From Sedimentisphaerales bacterium (lineage in GTDB: Bacteria > Planctomycetota > Phycisphaerae > Sedimentisphaerales > SG8-4), in NCBI GenBank assembly GCA_016928975.1, contig JAFGJR010000261.1, forward strand, positions 1-16,969: DNA of 16,969 nt. The letters are read 5' to 3'. Shown in pieces: positions 9,120 through 14,763 of this stretch; position 1 is the first letter of the stretch, and the number at the start of each line of letters is the position of its first letter. The notes beneath the pieces are model-generated. The model saw nothing but the letters and a program-made list of their open reading frames with translations. It did not search any database and was not told where the DNA came from. Both the position numbers and the translations under genes were made by a program.

Positions 9120-9147
9120 GCCCTGCCCGGACAAGCGTGGGCAGGGC
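9120..9147. promoter_or_regulatory. Hairpin in the divergent sigma-sigma spacer
   Basis: GCCCTGCCC (9120-9128) pairs perfectly with GGGCAGGGC (9139-9147) around a 10-nt loop. A smaller hairpin, CACCC/GGGTG (9147-9163), follows directly. They separate the two divergent ECF genes and could insulate their transcripts or act in a leader. No T-run is present on either strand. Confidence 0.4.
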
Positions 9148-9306
9148 ACCCTGTTTCGGGGTGGCGATGGCACCTCAATCGTAAATGCCGTGCCCTTTTG
9201 CGGCCGATAATCGTATTCTGTGGACGACCCTGTTTTTTCGCGGAAAATCCGGGGAAAGATGTATGAGAGGCATTGCCCCCGGCATCTGGATTGGTGAAGA
9301 GGCCCC

Positions 9307-9876
9307 ATGGTGGACATGAGTGTGCAAAACGAATCGGCCCTGGCGTGTGCGGCCCAGCAGGGCGACAAAGAGGCCCTTCAGTTGCTCTTGAAGCGCAACT
9401 GGGGCTGGCTCAAGGGCCTGGTGTACAGCGTGCTGACCGATGCGCAGGAGCTCGACGACGTTCTCCAGGAGGTGTGTCTTCGGGTGATCACGAGGATTCA
9501 CACCCTGCGGGAGCCGGAGCGGTTTCGGGCGTGGCTGGCCACGGTGGCCCGCCGGGAGGTTCTGAAACACTACCGGCGAAGGACGCACGAGCGCATAGAG
9601 GTCAATCCGGGTACGCTCTCGTACAAGCTTGACGCGGACACTCGTGACCCTTTGGAAGACGTTGAGAGAAATGAGTTGTGCGGCCGGATCCTGGAGGCAG
9701 TCAAGACGCTGCCCGAGAAGTATCGCGAGGTGTTCGTGCTGGCGCACACGGGCGAGCTGACCTACGCGGAGATGGCCGAGGTGCTGGACGTTCCGATAAC
9801 GACGATGCAGATTCGCCTCTCGCGGGCAAGACGAATGGTGCAGAACCAGGTGACCGGTAAGGCAGATATCAGGTAG
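9307..9876 (+). CDS. ECF sigma factor, RpoE-like, with anti-sigma partner
   Basis: A 189-residue ECF sigma factor. Region 2 spans about 17-91, with the typical ELDDVLQEVCLRV and RFRAWLATVARREVLKHYRR. Region 4 spans about 122-176 (LPEKYREVFVLAHTGELTYA, DVPITTMQIRLSRARRM). ATG at 9307 follows GAAGAGG at short distance; a second ATG at 9316 is possible. The gene is followed after 7 nt by a membrane anti-sigma-like gene and then a PDZ gene, so the three form an operon. It is expected to direct RNA polymerase to an envelope-related regulon when released from the anti-sigma factor, a mechanism known for the family. It is not close in sequence to the divergent TIGR02999-type sigma gene. Confidence 0.93.
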   Translation: MVDMSVQNESALACAAQQGDKEALQLLLKRNWGWLKGLVYSVLTDAQELDDVLQEVCLRVITRIHTLREPERFRAWLATVARREVLKHYRRRTHERIEVNPGTLSYKLDADTRDPLEDVERNELCGRILEAVKTLPEKYREVFVLAHTGELTYAEMAEVLDVPITTMQIRLSRARRMVQNQVTGKADIR

Positions 9877-9883
9877 ACGAACG

Positions 9884-10498
9884 ATGAGTGAGATCAACGA
9901 TAGGCTGGAAATACTGATCGGCAAGCTGGTGGACGGCGAGATCTCGCCGGGCGAGCGTCGCGTTCTTGATCGCGAGCTCGAGACGGACCGCCGGGCAAGG
10001 GAGTTGCTGGAGCAATTGCGCGATCTTCGTCAGCAAAGCTGCCGTGCGGTGGCCGCAGAGGTTTCTGGGGGGGCCTCTGCGGACGCAATCTTCGAGCGGG
10101 CCTGGCAGCAGCAACAGATTCGAAAATTCGAAATTCGAAATTGGAGCGGAGCGATCACCCGGCGGGTCTTCCGGATCGATGGCCGTCTGCGGTTCGCGAT
10201 CGGACTGGCAGCGGGGCTCATCCTTGGCCTGGCCATTCATTTCGTGGCGGTCCGGGGCTCCCAGGCACCGGTTCAGCCCCCTGGGCCGTCGCAGTTGGTC
10301 GCCAGGGAGATCCCTCGTGGAATCGGCGAGCAAGCCGCGATGCCGCGGATGGCCAGCCAGGAGGTGTCGCCGCCGGTCAACCGCCAGGTGGACTGGTTCG
10401 TGTTCACCAGTCCCACCGGCGAGCAATGGCTCGTCGAGGGGGTCCGCGAAGGGTTGGTCAAAACGGCAGATTATCGCGGCAAGCCGCGTCCAATGTGA
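9884..10498 (+). CDS. Anti-sigma-factor-like single-pass membrane protein
   Basis: A 204-residue protein. The N-terminal, presumably cytoplasmic, part (1-60) reads LGKLVDGEIS-like (seen as LIGKLVDGEISPGERRVLDR) and a helical region, resembling anti-sigma domains of the zinc-finger family but without the His/Cys zinc ligands. One membrane helix spans about 101-123 (IGLAAGLILGLAIHFVAV). A short outer tail ends SPTGEQWLVEGVREG. Its start is 7 nt after the sigma stop and 24 nt separate its stop from the PDZ gene. Its role as inhibitor of the upstream sigma factor is inferred from position and layout. Codons 79-86 (IRKFEIRN) come from an AT-rich TTCGAAA repeat unlike the rest of the gene. Confidence 0.8.
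   Translation: MSEINDRLEILIGKLVDGEISPGERRVLDRELETDRRARELLEQLRDLRQQSCRAVAAEVSGGASADAIFERAWQQQQIRKFEIRNWSGAITRRVFRIDGRLRFAIGLAAGLILGLAIHFVAVRGSQAPVQPPGPSQLVAREIPRGIGEQAAMPRMASQEVSPPVNRQVDWFVFTSPTGEQWLVEGVREGLVKTADYRGKPRPM
10118..10142. repeat. Tandem TTCGAAA micro-repeat inside the anti-sigma gene
   Basis: Three successive TTCGAA palindromes in an AT-rich 25-nt stretch, within a GC-rich gene and kept in frame. It encodes the linker just before the membrane helix. It could be a small insertion or replication-slippage product; self-complementarity allows hairpins on either strand. Confidence 0.7.
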
Positions 10499-10522
10499 GA
10501 ATCCACAAAAAGGAGATGCGTC

Positions 10523-11539
10523 ATGCGTAGTCGAACGATTCTACTGAGTCTTGCGGCCCTGCTGACTCTCGGGTCAATGTCACGGGCGGAGGACAAGCAG
10601 CCTTTCATCGGCGTGCTTCTGGACGGGACGACTCTGCCGGAGCTGCTGACCAAGCACCTGGGGCTGGAGCCGGGCCAGGGGCTGCGAATTGTCAATATCA
10701 GCGTCGGCAGTGCCGCCGAGAAAGCCGGCCTGGAACGCGACGACATCCTCATCGGCTTCCAGGGCCAGGAGGTCAAGGACCTGGACGAGTTCATCGAAAC
10801 TGTGAAGAAGGCGGGCGTCGGCGCCAGGGTGTCGCTTGAGGTCATCCATCTCGGCCAACGCAAGACCGTGGAGCTCCAGTTGGAGCCGCTCGGGGAGATG
10901 AAATGGAAGTATCCGTCGGAACCCGAAGCGATCATGTCCTGGCGGCCGGGCAAAGTCTTCAAGATCGGGCCCGACGGCCAGCAATGGCTGGAGATCCCCT
11001 TCGAGAAGCTTCCCGACTTCAATCTCGACATCAACAGCTTCTTCAAGGAGAAATACACGTACGAATATTCGGACAATGGCGAGAGCTACACTGTCACTAT
11101 CGAGGGCAGTCCGACCGACGAGGATACGAAAATCGTGGTGCAGGCCGGCGAGACAGAGCACAGCACCACAGTCGGCCAGATCGACAGCCTGCCCCAGAAG
11201 TACCGCGAATCGGCGAAGCAGGCGGTGGAAAGCGCGAACAAGAACGTGCATATCACGGGCAAATTCCGGCTGCCGGAGCCGCCTCGACCCGAGGCGTATC
11301 GCAAATTCTTCCGCGATCTGCCTCGGCCGGACCTGGACCGATTGTCTGAAGAGTCGGACCGGGCCCTCGAAAGACTGCAAGAGCAAATGGAACGGTTGCA
11401 GCAGCGGATGCAGAAGCTCGAGGAACGCCACCGTGACATGCTGGACAAGCTGTTGAAGAGGAAGGACGACGCGGAACCGAAGTCCGATAAGACGGATTCG
11501 TCCACCTCGTCTGTGAACCAGGAGAACCCATCCGTGTAG
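10523..11539 (+). CDS. Secreted PDZ-domain protein with C-terminal coiled coil
   Basis: A 338-residue exported protein. Residues 1-22 are a signal peptide ([17 protein letters not shown]). Residues about 27-120 form a PDZ domain of the HtrA/RseP kind ([44 protein letters not shown]). Residues 130-250 are unassigned. About 270-312 is a charged coiled coil ([20 protein letters not shown]), followed by a polar tail. No protease domain is present. ATG at 10523 follows AAAAAGGAG with 7-nt spacing. It is the last gene of the sigma/anti-sigma operon, ahead of an intrinsic terminator. PDZ domains bind C-termini of exposed proteins, so a role in sensing or guarding the anti-sigma factor is plausible, but this is inference. 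Confidence 0.88.
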   Translation: MRSRTILLSLAALLTLGSMSRAEDKQPFIGVLLDGTTLPELLTKHLGLEPGQGLRIVNISVGSAAEKAGLERDDILIGFQGQEVKDLDEFIETVKKAGVGARVSLEVIHLGQRKTVELQLEPLGEMKWKYPSEPEAIMSWRPGKVFKIGPDGQQWLEIPFEKLPDFNLDINSFFKEKYTYEYSDNGESYTVTIEGSPTDEDTKIVVQAGETEHSTTVGQIDSLPQKYRESAKQAVESANKNVHITGKFRLPEPPRPEAYRKFFRDLPRPDLDRLSEESDRALERLQEQMERLQQRMQKLEERHRDMLDKLLKRKDDAEPKSDKTDSSTSSVNQENPSV

Positions 11540-11582
11540 AACTGTCTGTCGCTCACGGGCATTTCACGCGATTCACTTCCGT

Positions 11583-11613
11583 AGACCGGCTCGCAGGTGG
11601 GCCGGTCTTTTTA
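11583..11613 (+). terminator. Intrinsic terminator of the sigma/anti-sigma/PDZ operon
   Basis: GACCGGC (11584-11590) pairs with GCCGGTC (11601-11607) around a 10-nt loop, followed at once by TTTTTATT. It lies 44 nt after the PDZ stop. The only textbook intrinsic terminator in the window. Confidence 0.9.
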
Positions 11614-11623
11614 TTGGTCTTGA

Positions 11624-11652
11624 TTGACTCTCGTGGTCGTTTCCGTTATACT
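11624..11652 (+). promoter_or_regulatory. Sigma-70-type promoter of the ParA gene
   Basis: TTGACT (11624-11629), 17-nt spacer, TATACT (11647-11652). Each box differs from consensus at one position. Transcription should start near 11659, leaving a leader of about 70 nt. It sits directly after the operon terminator, which shows that ParA is a separate unit. Confidence 0.8.
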
Positions 11653-11730
11653 ACCCTCATCAAGGTCCGGGAAATCAGTGACCGCACGGACAGGCGGAAG
11701 CGGCTTGTGTCCAAGGAAGCGGATGAGGGT

Positions 11731-12639
11731 ATGAGAATAATCTCGATTGTCAATCAGAAGGGCGGGTGTGGCAAGACGACGACTGCCGTCAATGTTGCCG
11801 CTGCGTTCGCGGAGCTCGGAAGAAAGGTTCTTCTGATCGACTTCGATCCCCAGGCCCATGTGACCGTTGGACTGGGTTACGACCCGGATTCCTTTGACTG
11901 GACCATCTACGACGTCCTGCGTCAGGCGGACGGCCTCGTGGAAAAGGCGGTCGTCCAGACAAGCGTGGCGGGACTCGATCTGGTGCCATGCAATATGCTG
12001 CTCGCCAGTGCGGACGTGCACCTGGCTACCGTGTTCGACAAGGAGGTGCTGCTCACGCGGTGCCTGTGCAACGCCGAGTACACGTACGATCTGTGTGTGA
12101 TCGATTGTCCACCGTCGCTCGGCCTGTTGACGCTGAACGCCCTGATGGCGAGCATGGATGTCATCGTGCCGGTCCAGTCGTACTACTACGACTTGATAGG
12201 GCTCAAGCGGCTGCTGGAAACCATACAGGTCATGCAGGATCGTCTCGAGCCGTGCTCCTCAGACCAGGTTCGCCTGCTGCTGACCTTCGTGGATGAACGC
12301 GCCGGATTCAGTCAATACGTGCGTCAGCAGGTGCGGGAGACCTTCGGTCCATCCGTCTTCAACACAGTAATCCACAGAAACGCTCCCCTGGCGGAGGCGC
12401 CCAGCGCGGGAAAACCGGTCTTGACCTACGCGCCGAACAGCCGTGGAGCCGTCGATTACAGAGCCCTGGCGTGTGAAATGCTCGACGAGCCGGACGGGCG
12501 CGAGGAGCCGCCGCCGGCCGACGTGAAGGCGCCGCCGGGGGTCCCCAAGCGCCTCGCGGCGCTGCTTGCCGACACGCCGAGCGCCAGGTACAAGTCATGG
12601 CGCAGCCGATTCGGGCCGGGGGCGCTGGAGTCCACCTGA
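11731..12639 (+). CDS. ParA/Soj-family ATPase (orphan)
   Basis: A 302-residue ParA-type ATPase. Deviant Walker A is KGGCGKTTT (10-18), with both signature lysines; Walker A' is LIDFDPQ (35-41); Walker B is CVIDCPP (122-128). ATG at 11731 is chosen because it begins the conserved [12 protein letters not shown]; the frame is open upstream to a TTG at 11614, but that would run back into the terminator. Family members dimerise on ATP and bind DNA or membranes to position chromosomes, plasmids or other cargo. No parB gene or parS-like array is present, so the cargo is unknown. The last 45 residues are Pro- and then Arg/Lys-rich and appear specific to this protein. Confidence 0.9.
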   Translation: MRIISIVNQKGGCGKTTTAVNVAAAFAELGRKVLLIDFDPQAHVTVGLGYDPDSFDWTIYDVLRQADGLVEKAVVQTSVAGLDLVPCNMLLASADVHLATVFDKEVLLTRCLCNAEYTYDLCVIDCPPSLGLLTLNALMASMDVIVPVQSYYYDLIGLKRLLETIQVMQDRLEPCSSDQVRLLLTFVDERAGFSQYVRQQVRETFGPSVFNTVIHRNAPLAEAPSAGKPVLTYAPNSRGAVDYRALACEMLDEPDGREEPPPADVKAPPGVPKRLAALLADTPSARYKSWRSRFGPGALEST

Positions 12640-12726
12640 GCGAGTCGCCTTCACGCTTCACCGCGGTGGACCGCCTCAGCAATTTCCGCGTTTTTCCGAG
12701 AATCCTCAGAACAGAAGGCGAGTAGT

Positions 12727-12742
12727 CGTAGTAATTACTACG
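12727..12742. promoter_or_regulatory. 16-bp perfect palindrome, candidate operator
   Basis: CGTAGTAATTACTACG, 87 nt after the ParA stop. An AT-centred perfect dyad of this size in GC-rich DNA looks like a binding site for a dimeric regulator. No intact gene starts next to it. Confidence 0.45.
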
Positions 12743-13042
12743 TGCTTGTGAGTACGAACTGGCAGCGGCTCCGCGAGAAACACCCGTGGATCTCTTTGAC
12801 AAACGATTGGGCCGAATGCCGGGGAATGCGTTCGGCAAACCCGGGATCATATCTCTCCTCACTCGCAGGTCTGTCGTTTCTGGGGGAACGTACCCCCGGC
12901 ACGGCCAATCGATCGCGCGGGCATGAACGTGGGAGCCCGCGGGCGGCCCGTCGATGGGTGCTCGCCGCCGGAGCGGACGAAGCGATACGATCGGCAGGTT
13001 CCAGGTCGTCACGTGCATTGCAGAAGTGCTTCGCCGAGGGAT

Positions 13043-13159
13043 GACCTGGACCGGCCGCTCATACCGCTCGATCAGTTCCGCCAGGGCCTGCCTGTCGCGA
13101 AGCTGGCAGCGAGTGATGAGCACCTGTTCAATGAGTTTCACGTCCGGTTTCATCGTCAT
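13043..13159 (-). pseudogene. Remnant of an ECF sigma factor (N-terminal 39 codons)
   Basis: The frame begins MTMKPDVKLIEQVLITRCQ and continues RDRQALAELIERYERPVQV, which matches the start of region 2 in ECF sigma factors (the pattern of random-coil start, then Q..DR.A...L...Y..P). After about residue 39 the similarity stops and the frame turns into Arg/Pro-rich, shadow-like sequence. No region 2.2-2.4 or region 4 is found in any frame nearby. I read it as a truncated gene. An AGGACAG ribosome-binding-like sequence precedes the ATG, within the dyad at 13157-13177. Confidence 0.6.
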
Positions 13160-13177
13160 CTGTCCTATAGACAGATG
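13157..13177. promoter_or_regulatory. Perfect 8-bp inverted repeat over the start of the sigma remnant
   Basis: Arms CATCTGTC (13157-13164) and GACAGATG (13170-13177) flank a 5-nt centre. The arm includes the start codon of the sigma remnant and the dyad covers its ribosome binding site. It may be an operator or an RNA hairpin hiding the start. Confidence 0.5.
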
Positions 13178-13242
13178 CGCCGGATGTCAGAAGGTTCGCA
13201 GGGAACGGACGCTCCTCGGGAGCAGGGTCGAGCGAGACGGTT

Positions 13243-13797
13243 TCATGCCTCCGCCCACGCAGGGGCGGCGGCGAGCAGGCTCTTCCAGCGGCTGATGTGG
13301 CCGTCCTCGTCGGCCTGGTCCTTCTCGATGACCTTGCGAGTCTCGTCGTCCCAGTCGATGTCCGCGAGCAGTTGGGCGTAGTGATGCACCGCCTTGCTCT
13401 CGACCCAGATGCCCGTCCTGAGGATCATTTTGCGACCGAGCAGACGCGAGCCGAAGCCGAATGCGAAGCCGACCAGCCAGTACGCGCTGCGCAGCAGGCT
13501 CGGCCGGAACCCGTACTCGTAGAGCTTGACCTGGAAGTCCTGGTAATGGCCCATCTCGTTGCACATCGCGGCCACCAGCAGGCCGTTCGTCTCGCTGCGC
13601 TTCTTCGTGAGCTGGAACTTGTAGATCGTCTGCGCCATCAGCTCCAGCGTGTGCAGGGTCCGCAGGCCCTTGCGAATCGCCGCAAGCCGCTGGGGTGAAT
13701 ACCCCTCGCCACGTAGCTTGATCTGCTCGGCCCGTACTTCCGGCCGAATGATGGAGATATCATACTGTGTCTTCGTGGCCGTCGGTTCCTGCGCCAT
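13243..13797 (-). CDS. COQ7-like ferritin-fold diiron protein
   Basis: A 184-residue protein of the COQ7 (demethoxyubiquinone hydroxylase) family. All six expected iron ligands are visible: Glu52 (LHTLELMAQ), Glu81 and His84 (CNEMGHYQ, an ExxH), Glu133 (WVESKAVHHY), and Glu164 and His167 (DEDGH, a second ExxH). The hydrophobic stretch 102-120 (AYWLVGFAFGFGSRLLG) corresponds to the membrane-interacting part of the family. ATG at 13797 follows GGAGAG with 6-nt spacing. The family's known reaction is hydroxylation of a quinone ring. No other quinone gene is nearby, and planctomycetes generally use menaquinone, so the substrate may differ. Called with confidence as to fold, less so as to reaction. 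Confidence 0.82.
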   Translation of the reverse strand: MAQEPTATKTQYDISIIRPEVRAEQIKLRGEGYSPQRLAAIRKGLRTLHTLELMAQTIYKFQLTKKRSETNGLLVAAMCNEMGHYQDFQVKLYEYGFRPSLLRSAYWLVGFAFGFGSRLLGRKMILRTGIWVESKAVHHYAQLLADIDWDDETRKVIEKDQADEDGHISRWKSLLAAAPAWAEA

Positions 13798-13855
13798 GCA
13801 GTGCTCTCCTGACTCACGGATTCTTGCCTGTCCTGTCGATCACTCCTGACGGTCC

Positions 13856-13885
13856 ATTATACGGCGCTGTGCCCGTGCGGTTCCA
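13856..13885 (-). promoter_or_regulatory. Promoter of the COQ7-like gene
   Basis: On the minus strand: TGGAAC, 18-nt spacer, then a perfect TATAAT (plus-strand 13856-13861). The -35 is poor. Transcription would start near 13849, with a leader of about 50 nt. Confidence 0.55.
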
Positions 13886-14045
13886 CGCCGGAGGGAGCAA
13901 CCTGCCAGACGAACCCAGGGCGCTCCGGATCCACGTGTTCCGCCTGGGGGAGGAACGAGACACCGCGCAGGGACAATACGGCGTGCCTTGCATTTGTCGC
14001 GACCTTCCACGTGCACGGCCGTAGGTGACAAGGCCGCGGCGTGAA

Positions 14046-14078
14046 AGGGCCTGTGGTGACGGGGTCACGGTCGGCCCT
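14046..14078 (-). terminator. Hairpin downstream of the CPHC gene
   Basis: AGGGCC (14046-14051) pairs with GGCCCT (14073-14078), enclosing an inner GTGAC/GTCAC stem (14056-14068). On the minus strand it is followed only by a short T-run (TTTC). It lies a few nt past the stop of the gene ending at 14082. A weak terminator is likely. Confidence 0.45.
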
Positions 14079-14081
14079 CGC

Positions 14082-14285
14082 TCAACGCCTGGGGGCGCCT
14101 GCCGGGTACATCTCCGTCATATCCGTCCGGCGGCAGTGGGGGCACCGGTAGCGCCGCTCGGCGAGCAGCACCTCGTGCTCTCGCCAGCCCACCATCCGGA
14201 TACGCTGTGACAGGATGTAGCTGCCAGGGATCGCCTCATGCTGGTCGCCTGGCCTCGCGCTGGGGTGTTTCTGTCGATCTTCCAT
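14082..14285 (-). CDS. Small CPHC-containing protein, function unknown
   Basis: A 67-residue soluble, basic protein. A single CPHC motif (YRCPHCRR, Cys48 and Cys51) near the C-terminus suggests half a zinc ribbon, perhaps completed by dimerisation or by nearby His residues. The N-terminal half (KHPSARPGDQHEAIPGSYIL) is not recognised. It is supported as a real gene by three signals: AGGA spaced 6-7 nt from the ATG at 14285, a near-consensus promoter at 14321-14349 and a hairpin just after the stop. No family name is offered. Confidence 0.65.
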   Translation of the reverse strand: MEDRQKHPSARPGDQHEAIPGSYILSQRIRMVGWREHEVLLAERRYRCPHCRRTDMTEMYPAGAPRR

Positions 14286-14320
14286 GACTGATCCTGCCCT
14301 TCAGGGATGATTGATGTGCA

Positions 14321-14349
14321 ATTATACGAACGGGCCTGACGCACGTCAA
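14321..14349 (-). promoter_or_regulatory. Near-consensus sigma-70 promoter of the CPHC gene
   Basis: On the minus strand: TTGACG (plus-strand 14344-14349), 17-nt spacer, perfect TATAAT (plus-strand 14321-14326). Transcription should start near 14314, with a leader of about 28 nt. It is the best match to consensus in the window. Confidence 0.82.
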
Positions 14350-14448
14350 GTCCTGCGGAGACCCAGAAACAGGATTTTTCCCGCGTCGCGCCACAGTCAG
14401 CGACTCGTACCGGTGGGTTTCATATTCCTCTGTATTCTCCGAACCGGA

Positions 14449-14457
14449 TGATATACT
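14449..14457 (+). promoter_or_regulatory. Extended -10 promoter candidate
   Basis: TG, one nt, TATACT (14452-14457) on the plus strand, with no good -35. It would start a rightward transcript near 14464, diverging from the CPHC promoter. Confidence 0.4.
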
Positions 14458-14515
14458 CTGCGATCAGTCAAGGTATGCCCTGAGGCGGGCAATGCAGGAA
14501 AAAGAGGATCATTCG

Positions 14516-14587
14516 ATGATGCGATTGGCAGCGATGGTCTCTTCCGTCGTGACGCTGTGCGAAGAAGACCAACGCGAGAAGCCCTGA
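14516..14587 (+). CDS. Possible 23-residue peptide
   Basis: ATGATG at 14516 follows AAAGAGGA at 7-8 nt spacing, and the frame reads MMRLAAMVSSVVTLCEEDQR plus three residues before TGA. It starts with a hydrophobic stretch. It lies downstream of the extended -10 candidate. Too short to judge by composition. Confidence 0.25.
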   Translation: MMRLAAMVSSVVTLCEEDQREKP

Positions 14588-14718
14588 AACCTCTGTGGCT
14601 CTTGGCTCCAGGTGGGAGCCATGTGTCGGTCTTTCCGGGACATACATGCCAACCGCTGACCGCTCGGCCACGTGAACGCTCTTATCAGGCCGCCGTGGCG
14701 ATGATGGTGACAGACATG

Positions 14719-14748
14719 CAGAGGGGTCCAGAGCTTTGGACCCCTCTG
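14719..14748. terminator. Very strong hairpin downstream of the dockerin gene
   Basis: CAGAGGGGTCC (14719-14729) pairs perfectly with GGACCCCTCTG (14738-14748) around an 8-nt loop. It lies 15 nt beyond the stop of the minus-strand gene ending at 14764, and also at the end of the candidate plus-strand transcript. No T-run on either strand. It may serve both directions. Confidence 0.55.
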
Positions 14749-14763
14749 TCGTAGAAATCTGTG

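Larger units (their letters stand above)
12640..13242. other. Gene-poor spacer with sigma remnant and dyads
   Basis: 603 bp without an intact gene. It contains a 16-bp palindrome (12727-12742), a GGGGG/CCCCC hairpin (12882-12897), an ECF sigma remnant (13043-13159), a 21-bp dyad (13157-13177) and a GCTCC/GGAGC hairpin (13211-13223) that lies just past the COQ7-like stop. The long minus-strand frame covering 12359-13159 is open largely by chance beyond the remnant: it is rich in Arg and Pro and runs into parA on the opposite strand. Confidence 0.6.
13798..14081. other. Spacer between the CPHC gene and the COQ7-like gene
   Basis: 284 bp with no gene. It holds the COQ7-like promoter (13856-13885) and a hairpin next to the end of the CPHC gene (14046-14078). 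Frames on both strands here are short and rich in Arg and Pro. Confidence 0.5.
14465..14748 (+). ncRNA. Possible short transcript (small RNA or leader-type RNA)
   Basis: A region of about 285 nt between an extended -10 promoter (14449-14457) and a very strong hairpin (14719-14748), with no proper gene on either strand. It contains further inverted repeats, such as TGGCTC/GAGCCA around 14606-14624 and GCCACG/CGTGGC around 14668-14698. It also holds a 23-codon frame at 14516-14587. Whether it is transcribed cannot be told from sequence; it matches no RNA family I recognise. Confidence 0.25.

Noticed and set aside
10580..11431. 283-codon minus-strand frame opposite the PDZ gene
   Set aside because: Antisense shadow of a well-supported gene with promoter context, ribosome binding site and terminator on the plus strand.
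11614..11730. Longer ParA start at TTG 11614
   Set aside because: It would lie upstream of the predicted transcription start and against the terminator T-run; the conserved ParA N-terminus begins at 11731.
12359..13159. 266-codon minus-strand frame as one intact protein
   Set aside because: Only the first 39 residues resemble a protein family. The rest is Arg/Pro-rich and overlaps parA on the opposite strand.
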